DNA of 64,000 nt from Xylogone sp. PMI_703 (Eukaryota > Ascomycota > Leotiomycetes). Shown one piece after another: positions 1-12,257 of this stretch (positions are counted from its first letter, which is position 1; every line of letters starts with the position of its first letter). The notes beneath the pieces were generated by a model. The model ran no database searches. It worked only from the letters and a program-made list of their open reading frames with translations, and had not been told where the DNA came from. Position numbers and translations under genes: made by a program. Location: assembly GCA_021399445.1 (NCBI GenBank), contig JAJTUQ010000023.1:19170-83169 (forward strand). The letters are read 5' to 3'.

Positions 1-458
1 GATAATATTATCAGAATTATAATACTAACCCTTTGATTATATTAGTTAAATAAAAATACTATCGGAGAAATAGTATTACTTTTCCGCTTGTGCTAATGAT
101 TTACTTGTACGTGCAAAAAGTTAATACTAATAATTAAGCAAACATTTGGATTAGCTAAAACAATCAGTCAGATCAGTGCTGATCGACATAACCCGGAGAG
201 ATCAAGAAGATCAGTACTGATCATACTGATTCTACGATCAGTTAAGCTCGAATTGATCCATCTGATCCTAAGGTTCGTTCATTCTATAAGTAAATAGTTT
301 CACAGTAAATAGGAGCCTTATGCTTAACTCAATTGATTTACAGCATACCTGCATTTCATAATAACTATCCTAAACTATAGTGAAGTTATTCTCTTACTTT
401 TTACCTTCATTTATCATTTGAGTAATAGATAACCTTAAACCCTTGTAGGAACGTTACA
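1..458 (+). repeat. Gypsy-type LTR, cut by the window edge
   Basis: The sequence matches, base for base over long stretches, the LTRs at 38882-39482 and (reverse) 63224-63769, including the internal GATC-rich palindromic block (about 165-265) and the 3' end GGAACGTTACA. It ends at 458. The 5' end is outside the window, so a target duplication cannot be checked. It is only mildly RIP-mutated. Confidence 0.8.
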
Positions 459-729
459 ACTATTAATAATGAATTTTTGAAAAGTTTTAATTCTTTAAAT
501 AAGTCTTTATATTATAAGTTATCATTTAAAGCTCAAAAATTATAAAATTATAATAAATTACTATAAATATATTAAATGATTAACGATTTTTAGGATTTTC
601 AAGAAAAATCAACAAAAGTTTCATATTTATTGTATTAATATTAAACTTTTCATAATTTTTATTATATAATATGAAAATATTTATTTATATAAATATATAA
701 TATATAAAATTTTCTTATAAATTATATAT
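459..729. other. A+T desert
   Basis: Very A+T-rich sequence with no open frame and no recognisable element. It looks like RIP-mutated repeat debris between two LTRs. Confidence 0.6.
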
Positions 730-944
730 TGTGGAAGAGAGAGGTGCTAAGAGGTGTTGAGGTAGTATATACAGTAATACAATACAACTGACCAATCAGA
801 AGGCAAGGTCTGGTAGAATAGGAGTGAAGGTGGTTGATTATTGTACGGTTGTAAGAACCGTGCTCTATATACTACGTACAGGTCACATGATACGCCGCAC
901 ATACACATGCTACGCACGTGCCGTATACTGTTTTCCCTACCACA
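730..944 (+). mobile_element. Solo copia-type LTR, 215 bp
   Basis: A normal-GC island in A+T desert that opens with TGTGG and closes with CCACA, the TG...CA ends of an LTR. The first 30 bases recur in diverged form at 22422. There is no internal region or partner LTR. The flanks are both (AT)n, so a 5-bp target duplication (TATAT is possible) cannot be fixed. Confidence 0.6.
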
Positions 945-1700
945 ATATATATTTATATAATAATAATACTTTAAGAATTTTATTATAAGAAATCTACTTT
1001 AATATTAAAGTTATTATATTTATTATAAAGAAATCATCCTTTTTAATAATATATTATAATATATTACTATTTAGTCTATTTATACTCAAAAACTTAAATA
1101 ATTTAACTTATTAAATAAAAAGTTATTAACGTTTTTGTTATTAATACACTTAAGATTTTGACTTTGATTCACTGATTACATAATCATTATATAAGCTTAA
1201 ATATACTTTTATCACATTTAGAATATCTTAAGAACTTTAAATCTGAAGAAATTTTATTTATTAAATGAAAATTATATTAATTACTTAAATTTAAAGTTAT
1301 ACTTAAATTTTATTAATACAAAAGTAGTAAATCTTAAATTTAAAGACTATATTACGTAATCACTAAATACTTTTAATTTATTATGAAATAATATAAATAA
1401 GACTATCCATATTTCAAAAATTAGCTTATTTAGTCTATTAATAATAAAGTTATTAATATTTTTAAATTTTAGTACTAAAATTTATACTATCTACATTATA
1501 TAAATTTACTGATTATATAATGATTATATAATAACAAAAATTATATCAATAGAATCGGAATTTTCTAGCGATTCCAAATTATTAAAAAAGTTTATTAATT
1601 AAGTTATTACTGGTTGCGTTATTTGAATTTAAAGCTGGGGTTCGCTTATGTAAAAAGTGGGAAAGTTGTCGGAGTGGGAAAGTTGCCGGGAAAACTAGTA
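945..1700. other. A+T desert
   Basis: RIP-like A+T-rich sequence without an open frame. Near 1640-1695 lies a short normal-GC patch with a twice-repeated GTGGGAAAGTTG motif that I cannot assign. Confidence 0.5.
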
Positions 1701-2023
1701 ACGTAAATCCCGGTTCAAGCGAACACCCGGTTCAAACGAACACTTCCCCTCCACCCTCCTTCTACCTGCATATTCAACAACAAATATTCAACCAACAACA
1801 ACGAATAATTAAGTAAATTCAGTTACTAGCTAATTAAGGACATTTATTAATTTTATGGCCTTCAACTCTACAGCCTGAACACTTTGGTGGTCGTCGTAGT
1901 GCTTGTTGCAAAAGATCAGTGGATGCTAGAAGATTAGTAACTCCTTCTGCATCTTGTCCTGTAGCACTTGACTGAGCTAACACCTGAGCCTTTTACCTAG
2001 TTAATGAGCCTGTATGAATTATA

Positions 2024-3405
2024 CAGTGGGTGGACATAAGTCTACGCGATTTCTAAAAATAGCATTTTCCCCAACTCAACACCTCCCTTTCAGACCGCCA
2101 TATCTCACCCAATTACAATTCAATTGAAAAATGGATAATTGCAATAGATTCTACACACACTAAAGTCTATATGATAATTATTTGAGCTGAAAATCTCTTG
2201 ATCTAATACTTGGTATACCACCCGTTAGCCTCAATGACCACATCTACCCTGTGTTGCATAGTATCTATTAGATGATTCAGCATATTAACATCCAGAGCCT
2301 TCCATGCCTCAATTGCGGCTTGAATCAACAGTTCTTTGGTATCCTCGTTATCCTTGAGCGTTTCAAGCTCAGGGTACATCTCAATAATTTTTGCCTTGAG
2401 CACCTTCCAGAGGTTCTCGATAAGGTTCAGGTCAGGAGAGTAGGATGGCCAATCGGCCACGTTTATAGCCATCTCAGCAAGCTAATCCCTAATTATATGG
2501 GCTGTATGGACAGGTGAGTTATCGTACATGAATATAGAATTGCTGTCAAGTATTGTAAACAAGTGCTCTTCAAGCACTTCAAGATACCGTCGAAAGGTTA
2601 CCTCTCCACGTTTCGATTCAGGGTTTCCCTTCATAACTACCAGATCAGTACAGCAATTGAAGCCAAACGTAGCCCAGAACATAACCGTTAGACCTCTTGT
2701 AAGCCTACCTTGAACAGCCCATGGTTGTAGAGCTTGGCCTGTTCGATTGGTTGAGCAATTGTTGTTTGAAAGTAGTATGTTATACTAACTTCACTTTTTA
2801 AAAACAAAGTCTTACTTACTTCCTTTTCTACGCTCAATTGAACACTCGTCAGACCAAATCTAACGTCTCTAATAGGTCAATCCCATATTATCGTTATTGA
2901 TGCCCTATTCTAGCCTTTTAGTAATTAAAGTATAGTTCAAGAGTATACGTTTTGTGCATCTTTATTTCTGTATATTAGATTTCTTCAAAAATCAGTATAC
3001 AGTCTTCTTGTTGACTTTACTTCTTAATATACGTATTAATTAAGTTATAGTTATCCTGAGCTCTATTCATATAATTCTGAAGATTAACCTCTGGTCATAG
3101 ATATTTAATAAAAAGAATATACCATTATATGACTTAGAGATACAGGAGACCTGGTTTTCAACGTTGGCAAGCACAGAACGCACTGTTGAGTGACTATAGC
3201 CTTGGTTATATGAAATCTTTGATACTTTAACTCCAGATTGCCTTGCCTTCATTATTTTGTTTCTAGAGCCTGGGGAGAGCTTTGTTAGAGGTGGTCTAAG
3301 GGTTCCTGGTGGGCGTGCCATTAAGTTGAAAAAGGGGGGTGGGTGCAGAATGTGGGAAAAATTTACAAAAAGTAGGTTTTCGCGTAGACTTGTGTTCATA
3401 TACTG
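2024..3405 (-). mobile_element. Tc1/mariner element nested in Fot1 copy A
   Basis: Terminal inverted repeats start CAGT at 2024 and end ACTG at 3405. They share the block AAGTCTACGCGA about 15-20 bases in from each end. TA dinucleotides flank both ends (2022-2023 and 3406-3407), as expected for Tc1 target duplication. Length is 1382 bp. The host Fot1 sequence continues on both sides, so the insertion is younger than the Fot1 copy. Confidence 0.85.
2203..3321 (-). pseudogene. Tc1-type DDE transposase, broken
   Basis: Cuts and pastes the element between TA sites. Reading on the minus strand: start MARPPGTLRPP at 3321 followed by a helix-turn-helix region; a middle block with FMYDNSPVHTA (second catalytic Asp); then DWPSYSPDLNLIENLW, the Tc1 signature around the third catalytic acidic residue. 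About 373 codons if read through, close to the family's 340-350. An in-frame TAG (TGG-to-TAG) lies just before the last block, near 2479, and the part between the N-terminal block and 2682 is frame-disrupted and A+T-rich. It is therefore inactive. Confidence 0.8.
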
Positions 3406-4262
3406 TACATTGTCTAGTTTTATGTAATTTTCGGTGTATTATAATATTTATAATTCTTAATTCCTTGATTTCTTTTGCCAAAAACATAGTATTATATATA
3501 AATAATTCGTAACTTTTAATGAGTTGATTTAGAGTTGTTTTAATAAGAGTTAGAAGGCTATTTTGCTTTTTGAGTAATCGTCGAATAGTTTAAGATTAGT
3601 ATTATAACTGAATAATGTTATAATGTATTTCTAGAACTCATTGTATGTTTGAATTGTTATTATAAATATTCTCTAGAGGAGTAAAGATATAGTTAACCTG
3701 AATACACAATTTATCTAACATATACTTTGGTTTATATAAAATTAATCTAATAACCGAAAACTTATTTTAAATAATTATTAATTTAAAAGTTTGTTGTTGT
3801 ATTATTAGATATAATTCGAAGAAATCTTCTTTGTTAATATATTAACTTTTGTTATAAATTTTGTTTTTAATTTAAGTATTATATATATGTTTAAGAATTG
3901 AAAAACAAATTATATCAAGTGACTGAAAAAGATAAGATAAATAAGAAAATACATATATTAGAATAATATTATACTAAGAGTAAAACAAGTCAATTTCAAG
4001 TATTATATAACTTTTATGGCTATTAAGTATTAACATATGATATTGATCTTTAGTTTTGTCTTTAATAATAAGTTTAAAGATTTTTATAAGTTATTCAAGG
4101 CTAATTCGATTATTTGTTTATTTATTATTATTTTATTCAATTCTTTAATCTTCAAGGAGAAAGTTATTTAATGTTAATTAATAATACTTTTCCTTGAAGA
4201 TAATCATAAAAAGTAAGGCTTATCCATAAGAATTAATTAATTTAATAATAATAACTTATTTA

Positions 4263-7135
4263 TAATTACTAGACTATAAGTATTATGAACCTAAATCTTT
4301 ACTTAGGTCTTATAAAGTGTATAAGTATATATTAAATCATAAGAAGAGATTAGTAAGAACTTAAGGATTAGTATAATAATATATAATTATAACTATAATT
4401 ATATAAGTAACAATTTGTATTATAAATTAAGTATAAGACTTTTATCTAAGAACTTATCTGAGTTTATATACTTAATGAAATATATCAAGACTTTTTGGAC
4501 TTTCCAGGTCCTCTAGGTCTATAAACCTCTTAGATTCCTTAAGTCTTCTAGGTCTATGGACCTTTTAGACTTTTTAAGTCCCTTGAGTCTATTATATGAC
4601 TTTCTTGTTATATAACTCAGGATTATGTCAGATTTTTTATATAATCTTTGTTACTGAGTTTTAAGCTTAATATTGTCTGTATATAATTTATGACATTATC
4701 TTTTTTTAGTCTAACTTTATCCTAAAACTTAAAGTTAAAGTAAGAATAATCTTATTATTCTTTAGTCTTTTTTTCCTTTTTATTATATTACTCAAATGTC
4801 TATTTTCTGGAAAAAACGAATTAGTAAAAAGAAAAAAATTACAAAAATACTAAAAAATTATAAATCTTTTTATTCATATCTAGACTTACAAAGTCGAAAT
4901 ATCTTTTTGTACATTCTGTGTTTATAACAGTAAAGTTTGCAGAATAGTACTTAAATCAAATCATTATAGTGAGTATATCTTATATTAATAAATATATGAT
5001 AATAAAAGTATTTTTATAATTTCTTAGGATATCTTAGATCAGGACGAAGTTTATTTCGAGGCTAAAGAGAAAAAAATTACTCAGATTATAACCGAAAACA
5101 CTGTTCATTTTATCTGTTTAAGGAAACAAAGAAAGTTTTTGTAGAAATGTATTAAAGAGATAATTCGTTATAATTTAAAGATTTTGAATAAGTTAAATAT
5201 TACTAAAAAGAAAGAATATATTAAGTAAGAGAATTCTGATTATATAATTATAATTTCTTTAGATAGTTTTGTCTTTTCGAATTTCCAGATTAATAATTTT
5301 TTTAGGATTTCTGACTAGATTTATTTTAATGACTTAATATTAAATAATTTAGTTTGATATATCTGACTTTAAATTTTTAAATCTTTCATTGAATATTTTT
5401 GAACTTTTTTGTTAATTCTTAAGTATTTTCTAATTCTGAGTATCTTTTTTACTTAATTAGATATTAAACTTTTTTTCTGAAATTTTTTTGTTTTTTTATA
5501 CTTTTTACTTTGTATTCTTTTTCTGGATTGAGGTTTTCTGTTTTTAAGTATATGATTATTAACGTTTTTAGTAATATTTATTTTAATATAACAATATAAA
5601 AAACTAAATATATTTTAATATTTTTAAGTAATTTTAACTTATATGTTATTTGTCTTAATACTTTGTTGATTTCTAATAGTCTTATTTTCTTGAAGTTTAA
5701 TAATTTACTTGATTTCTTAATCTTGATAAATTTTCATAAAAAGTATATTTTATTCCTTTTCTTAAATATAAGTTTTATTTTATATTATTTGTTATAATAT
5801 TTTTTTATTTTTTCTCTGATTTCTTCTAAGTTTTACTATATAACTGATTATGTTTTTTTGATAAACTTGACTTTTTTTTTTTTACATTATTATGTTAAAT
5901 ATCTTTTTTGTTAGGAATTATGGGAGCAGAGCATACTGGCGCTCGGTAGCTATGCGATCGGAGTGGAACGACTAATAATCCGGTAAGAGAGTATTTAAGG
6001 GTGCAACCCCTTAAATACTAGATAGAAGAAAAACAAGCATACAATGCATTAGCCAATATAAGCCTATTCAACCCTACATTACGGTAGTGCCTAGTGAACC
6101 AACCCTTCCCATATGAGCATAACGGTCATAATCTTAACATTTTTCTATAAGTATATTATATTTATTTCTTTTCCGAAATTCGTATAATAAGATAACATTT
6201 ATATATTATTATACTTTACTTTATTATATATATATTATATTATTAATAATAACTTAACCTAATTATCTTATGAGTAATTGACATATGTCCTGAAGTATTA
6301 CTTAAATATCTGAATCAGTCTTTTAGTATTTTTGTTAGTTTATGTTTATTCTTTGATGATTATTTTAGTTTTGGTTTTTATTATTGTTATAAGTATTTAC
6401 CAAAACTTTAAGACAAACAGCTTGTTTTTGTCAAAGATAATTTCTTTCGGAAATCTGAATATTATGAATACTTTACTCATGAGTATATTTGTTAATTACT
6501 TTGTTGTATAAGTTTTTTTCTATAATATAAAGACTTTATACTTAGTTAGTCTGTTTATGACTATTAATACTTTATTATAGACTTCGTCGTCTATATTTAG
6601 TGATAGTGGTAAGTCTATTATAAAGTTTATTGTTATTGATTTTTATAGTTTTTCTGGTATCTCTAACGGTTACAATAGTTTATGTATAACTTTTCGAATA
6701 GACATTGTCAAAAGAAAACTCTTAAAAATTATATTAGTTTTAGTATATTTTTCCTTGTTGTTGTCTTTATACCAAAAGTCGATTATTTCATTGAATTTAT
6801 ATTATCTTCTTATTTTATAATCTTAGTATAATATATATAATTTGTGGTAAAAATTTTTATTGTTGAATATAGCTTTAGTCTATATAGTCTTGTACTCTGT
6901 TTTTATTTATACTGTTTATATATTTAGAAAATTCCTTTATAATAATAACTTTATCGTTAATAGTATAATAGTATATAGTGTTCTTGACTGTAGTAAGTTT
7001 AAGTTTAAGTAATAATAAAACTTAGATATAACCTTTATGATTGTCCTGAAGTCTATAATCTTATTCTTAGTTAAATATAGTTCTGTTCATTTTTGTTGAT
7101 ATTTTATTATAAACTAATTTCATTACTATAATCAC
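4263..7135 (-). mobile_element. Ty3/gypsy chromovirus relic, heavily RIP-mutated
   Basis: Minus-strand translation, allowing for RIP stops, gives the gypsy integrase core (INFIIDLPLS ... VLIVINRLTKY at about 6690-6530, then FPKEIIFDKNK near 6450, then YFRTYVNYS near 6280) followed by the tail block with LEEIREKIKKYYNK (about 5820). Near 5540-5395 comes a chromodomain-like block (PEKEYKVKSI ... YLIK.KRY ... ENT.EL, dots marking stops at former Trp codons). 4263-5000 has no coding match but contains AGGTC/GACCT palindromes like those of the LTR-type block at 40200-40380. Reverse transcriptase is missing; the pogo relic begins at about 7145. A solo LTR interrupts it at 5909-6139. Confidence 0.75.
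5909..6139 (+). mobile_element. Solo LTR inserted in the chromovirus relic, 231 bp
   Basis: Normal-GC block with ends TGTTAGG and CTTAACA. TTTTT occurs on both sides (5904-5908 and 6140-6144), a possible 5-bp target duplication, though weak because it is a homopolymer. The chromovirus integrase reading frame stops at one edge and its tail resumes at the other, which confirms an insertion. A RIP-mutated relative lies at 40944-41164. Confidence 0.7.
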
Positions 7136-7144
7136 AAATATTAT

Positions 7145-8775
7145 CCGAATAGAGGAGAAAAAACGCCGTAAAGCTCTTACTGATATCGATCGATTAATGA
7201 TTCGAAAGTGTAATCAAACACATCCTCCAGGACAACAGCAAGAGCTCGTCGATTGGTTTACCGCTACTACCGGACATCTACTTAATCAAAGCTAAATCTT
7301 TAAGATTTTTAGCTCGAAATACGATTACCTTGATAATGTACACACAAGGAGAGATAAGCAGATGTTGAAAGACATAAGAAGCTCTATTGGGGATTGGCTG
7401 GATCTTGAGCATGCTTTATTTGAATGGCAGCAACGTATGGAGCAGAAGAAGGTTATTATTACTGGTGATATCTTGAAGACAAAGGCCAAACAGCTGTAGG
7501 CTGCTCTGTCGTAGTATAGCGATATCGAGGAACTTAAGTGGTCAAATGGTTGGCTGGAAGGATTCAAAAAACGATACAAGATCAAGGAGTATGTGCAACA
7601 TGGAGAAGCTGGATCTGCTATAACTGACAATCCTGACAATATTGCACAAATGGAAGAATTACGACGCCTTTGTACAACGTATGAGCTATGAGACATTTTT
7701 AACATGGACGAAACTGGCTTAAACTGGAAGAGAACTCTTGATTGTAGCCTGGTAACAAAGTCTTATAGCGGAACTAAGAAGAGCAAAGACTACATTATAC
7801 TCGCGTTGACCAGTAATACTAACAGTAATAAGAAGTTCTTAGCTTGGATCATTGGTAAATCGGAAAATCTACGTTCCTTTAACAAGATTAATCGTCGTAA
7901 TCTACGAATTATGTATCGGTTCAACCAGTCCAAATGGATGACAGGGCTGATATGTGAGGAATATCTACGGTGGCTTAATAATAAGATGTGCGGTGAAGGA
8001 AGGAGAGTTTTATTGTTGATGGATAACTTTTCTGGTCATGAGTTAGTTGTGCAGTTGGTCAGTGGTTTACATGATCTTTCGAATGTACGAATTATATGGC
8101 TTCTTCTTAATACTACGTCTGTATGATAACCAATGGATCAGGGGATTATTGTAAGTCTTAAGCTATAATACCGTAAGTAATAGATTGTGTTTATACTACA
8201 GGAGTATGAAGTCAATAAGAATCCACAGAAGACAGTTAACTTGCTAAAAGCAATACAATGGATATAAATGGCTTAGGAATTATTAGTTACAAAGAATATA
8301 ATCAAGAAGTGTTAGGTAAAATCGACTTTAATCAAGAAGCCAGAAAGTACGGCAGAAGACTCTGTAGAAGATTTTACAGAAGACTATATTATGGTAGACA
8401 ATGGAACCGATCGAGCAGAACTACGAGACCAGATTGCATAACTCCTGATTGAGAATCCTCTTTTCCTTGACGAATTCCTGGACCCGGAAGACGAGATAAT
8501 TGTTTGATAAGGACGATGATATTTTTATAATTATAGTAGAGCATTATAATGTTAATAAGCCGAGCGAGGAGGAAGAATCAAGCGATAAGGAGGAGGCTGA
8601 GTAAGTAGATGAGGTTATAACTTTGAGAGCAGTAGAGACAGTGAAGCTATGGAAGCTACAAAAGGGGACTGATCAAGATATCAAGGCACTTGATCGTATA
8701 GAAAGAGAGATTGTACGATATAAGAGTTCTACGGCTCATCAGACAACGATTTTACGATTTTTCACACCAAAATAA
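7145..8775 (+). pseudogene. Pogo/Tigger-type DDE transposase, RIP-damaged, with PIP-box tail
   Basis: Plus-strand reading: an N-terminal block EEKKRRKALTDIDRLMIRKC, a CENP-B-type DNA-binding region (WSNGWLEGFKKRYKI near 7540-7580), the first catalytic Asp in FNMDETGLNWKR (about 7700), the second in VLLLMDNFSGHE (about 8010-8045), then PMDQGII (8131-8151). The tail is acidic (KPSEEEESSDKEEAE) and ends with QTTILRFFTPK and a stop at 8775. In-frame stops at former Gln/Trp codons (QL*AALS*YSD near 7496-7515, YEL*DIFN at 7689, V**PMDQ at 8124) fit C-to-T or G-to-A change. Left TIR not found; ACTG-TA at 8855-8860 may be the right end. Confidence 0.8.
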
Positions 8776-10672
8776 TCAATTCCCTTTAGATAAGAATACT
8801 TCTTCTATAAGAATACGATTCTTAGTCCCGAAGATATTCTTATATAAAGGGCCTACTGTAGTACAAAGATACAGCCAGGAATTAAACCCGCCTTAGTGCA
8901 TTCTCTGAGCGGATAAGGCACAGAACTATGGTATCCGAGCTCCAGTACATAGTAGATAATGCTAGATCTAGAGTAGCCAGAAAGCTCAGCCGCAATTTCA
9001 AGCCACAGCTGAGAAGCCTGTGTCGCCTAAGCAATAATTAAAAATTCACACCAGCACTTGGGCCACCACGCTGGTCTATGAATCGTCTCTGTGTTGTGGC
9101 ATTCCGCAACTAGCCTCGGGGCGATGTAATTAAATCTGGTACTCAAGAATTTCCCCAAATAAGTGCTATCCCGAAAAGCCACAGACCAGTTATTAACCTC
9201 TCGAAGCGTAATGCCTTGAAATCCTGAGAAGTTGCTAAGCTGCGTTCTAGATAGTTCGGCATAGCTAAATGGGCCAATAGCTCCACATTCAAGGGCTTCC
9301 TATTCTGCCTTCGGAGCCTTGATAAATGCTTTCTTGATTAACTCACCGCTATCCGAAGTCCGGGTTCAAGGCACAAGTCAATGACCGTTCATTCGGGCAG
9401 TTTCCGTATGTTTACGATGAGGTTCAAGTCCGGGGTACATGGCAACAATTTTCCTACCACATCTATATCTTCATAACTAATCACAAACGATAGGGACTGC
9501 TTAAGGCGCGATGTATAGAATTAGTTTCAGGGATTCCAGTAAGTGTTACTCTAACACATCAAATATCGCAAAGCAATTACTCCCGTACGAAGTTTGTGGG
9601 CCGGAATAAACTCAAAACTAAAGTCTCTTAGTCTCTACTTCTTTCTGAGTTCTACCTGAATAGTTCGTAGCTGTTAAGCTCCATAATATATTGATTCGGC
9701 TAAACAGCCGTTATTTAAAACAGGCCACACTTGTATTCGCTCACGATTGCCGGTACCAGCTATCGCACAGATCGCTTATCGGTACCAAAGTTTATCTCTT
9801 CACCTAGCAAGCCGTGGCCAATTACGCACGCAAAATATGATATAGTTACCAATTATGCCGTAGTCTCGTATTGTAAGTGAATTATTACAGATGAGTGACT
9901 GATAGATCCATTTTAAGTCTAGTCAAGTATAAAACGTACAAAAACGCACAACTGACCATGACTCGCCTGGCTACGAGACAATTTGGTGATCTTCAAGCTG
10001 TAAGTGCTTTGCAGATAGGTGAACAATACAGCCAACTAGCCAGCAGCGACGATGGTTGACCCATCTTTCATGCGTACTGCTGTCATCGCCCTCCCGCTGT
10101 GGATGACAAATTTCGTCAGCTGACACCGAAGATGCCTTCGAGAATCAAGATAGGCAGATAGTCAGCGCCAGATGGCTATGGCTTAGCTCAAGATGAGAAT
10201 CCGCTCGCCTGGACGTATGTTCAGCCTCGCTTCGGAGGAGAGGTTGCAAGCTGACCTAACCGATCAGCATTTACCTCCGTACCACCCTGATCTATCTGCT
10301 GACGGCACCTGTGAAGCCGCCTTCGAGACTCATCGAGATTCTGCCTTCGAATTATACATGTTTGCGTGCAGCACAGCAGTTACTGCAATTACTATGAGGA
10401 ATGATGTTTTGAGCCATGGCGGAATTTATTAATAGGGCCAATCAATGTGCTCGAATCCCTAATATTTACGTATACACAATCAGCCGTGATTTACAGAGGT
10501 ACCAGACGAAGGGACAGCATATGCGACATCAATAGGAGATGGCTGAAGATGACACCGTTTATGTATATTATGCATAATATCCTATGCAACAGTGCATAGC
10601 TCTCTGGGACTAAGCTGTCGTTGGCTCATCGACTTTCGGTTATCTAAGCCAGCTTCTGGAAGCGATTAACGT
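8776..10672. other. Gene-free stretch of normal base composition
   Basis: About 1.9 kb of ordinary GC content without a convincing gene. Two similar short blocks (near 10125-10160 and 10310-10360) would read EDAFENQDRQ and EAAFETHRDS in the plus strand, perhaps a duplicated protein segment of a long-dead gene. A 79-codon open frame at 10193-10432 resembles nothing I know. Confidence 0.4.
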
Positions 10673-10674
10673 TA

Positions 10675-11114
10675 ACGTAAATCCCACTCGGTCGACGCAC
10701 CCCAGTTAGTCGGCGCACCTAAATTTACCGCAAAGTCAAGCAAAATCATACCCTAGTAAACTCAAGAACCACACCATTATATGTTACTAAATTTTGTTAT
10801 TTCACTATTCTATAACAATAGAATAAGTGTATAAATTTTTGTGTTATCAATATTCGTGGTTCTTGTTATATAATTAATTAGACTAAGATTTACTAGGGTT
10901 TAAGATCTGAAGGCAAATTTGATCACATTGTAAATGTTTGAATAGATAAAGATCAGATATTTATACTTATTAGAATGCTGTCAGTTAACCTAGGAAGTTT
11001 CATCTTATAGAACTTTATAGTTGTTGAAATCGCAAGGGTGTAATTTTGCTTGATTTTGCGGTAGATTTAGGTGCGCCGACTAACTGGGTTGCGTCGACCG
11101 AGTGGGATTTACGT
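10675..11114. mobile_element. Fot1-type MITE 'a', 440 bp
   Basis: Long terminal inverted repeats begin ACGTAAATCCCACTCGG and end with the exact reverse complement; TA flanks both sides (10673-10674 and 11115-11116). Inside each tip is the conserved sub-terminal block AAATTTACCGCAAAGTCAAG shared with the other MITEs here. No coding potential, so it must rely on a Fot1/pogo transposase. Confidence 0.85.
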
Positions 11115-11984
11115 TAAGTTAGATTACGGCCAATCCAACCATTATCTAATGTTCCTTCTTCATCGTAATCATGACGATCAGTAATCACACATGATGACAA
11201 CATAGTCGATTCGGCAGCCCTACAATATTTACCCCAAGAGCGTGTTCTAGTCGACCGAAGAATATAATCTAGACTAGTATTACACGACGAGTTAATAGCC
11301 AAGTATAGCAACAAGAGGGAAGCTTAGATGGAGTACGGCAAGGATACCACCATGCAAGTCGACGAAGCTGTAGAAGAGATGAAAGTGATAAAAGCAGCAA
11401 TGGTACTCATCGCAATGCGAAACAAGACCCTGGAAATAGAACAGCCGTATATAGAGGATATTCAAACTGTCCAACACACGCCCCGCCCGCGAGTTTGCCG
11501 TCGACTGTGGCAGGATGCCTGGCGGTGAGAATACTATCCCTATGTGACACGCTACCAAATATCAGGAGCATGGACACCGCACCTTAGATCTATCGACTAA
11601 CGCCTCATCATTTCATTACAGAATCAGTTTTCTTGACTTCGAGCATAAATAACAATGAGAGCCACAATAAACCAGCTCAGAGAACATTGTACGCTAGCTC
11701 TTCAGCAGTATTATATCCCATACCAGTATTTATTATCATGTAGCATTTGCTTATAAACTATACAACCATATTTACAAGTTGAAACTGATTTGACTGGTTG
11801 TGCAGTGTAAATATAGCTAGAAAAATTTGCCAATCGTGGGGTCCAGAAGTTTGGCTGCACCTAGTCTGTAAATATGGTATGTCATTAAACAGGCTTTTGC
11901 GCGACGTCCACCAAAATGCTGGGAATATGGTACAGTAGGGCATAAACGGAACAAGTGCCCTAATTTTAGCTAGTCATTAGATAT
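11115..11984. other. No recognisable gene
   Basis: Normal composition. A minus-strand open stretch ending near 11114 (LDYILRSTRTRSWGKYCRAA) and a plus-strand one at 11328-11528 are open but match no family I recognise; both may be fragments of one dead gene. Confidence 0.35.
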
Positions 11985-12088
11985 ATTTAAATATATATTG
12001 TTTGTGGTTGAATTTTTGGTGTTGAATGCTCGAATTGGTGGGGAGGGTGACCGGTTAACTGGGATGACTGGTTGACTGGGAATTACGT
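11985..12088 (-). mobile_element. Terminal fragment of a Fot1/pogo element
   Basis: The stretch TTTGTGGTTGAATTTTTGG ... GGGAATTACGT matches the sub-terminal and terminal part of the Fot1 copy at 14212-16094 (its right end). The tip carries a near-repeat (TGACCGGTTAACTGGGA then TGACTGGTTGACTGGGA). It ends ACGT at 12085-12088 but is followed by TG rather than TA, and the rest of the element is absent. Confidence 0.65.
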
Positions 12089-12110
12089 TGGGACTAGAGC
12101 TGATACTGAA

Positions 12111-12149
12111 GGGGTGCGAAGCACCCCCTCCTACGAGCGAAGCGAGTAG
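12111..12149. repeat. Tandem pair of GCGAAGC-capped DNA hairpins
   Basis: Two adjacent hairpins. 12111-12127 is GGGGTGCGAAGCACCCC (7-bp perfect stem, GAA loop). 12131-12149 is CTACGAGCGAAGCGAGTAG (4-bp stem, tandem G-A mismatches, 2-bp stem, GAA loop). Both are capped by GCGAAGC, known as an exceptionally stable DNA mini-hairpin. A degenerate inverted copy lies at 21411-21448. Confidence 0.7.
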
Positions 12150-12257
12150 CAAGCTTTACTTGTAGATATTATGCAATGTTACCAAATAAAGAGCATACAA
12201 GATAAACATTAGATGCTTCGTTACCATCCATTTATTACTTAGAGTATTCATCACTCA

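Larger units (their letters stand above)
1701..4262 (-). mobile_element. Fot1/pogo-type element (copy A), split by Tc1 insertion and partly RIP-mutated
   Basis: Aligns end to end with the complete Fot1 element at 14212-16094. It starts with the terminal repeat ACGTAAATCCCGG after a TA, runs through the zinc-knuckle end of the transposase, is interrupted at 2022 by a Tc1 element, and resumes at 3408. From 3408 to about 4262 every segment still aligns with copy B but is almost fully converted to A+T. The far third of the element (transposase N-terminus and second terminal repeat) is missing. 1701-2023 has escaped RIP. Confidence 0.8.

Noticed and set aside
10193..10432. 79-codon plus-strand frame as a gene
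   Set aside because: No start context, no family match and no conserved look; kept only as a remark.
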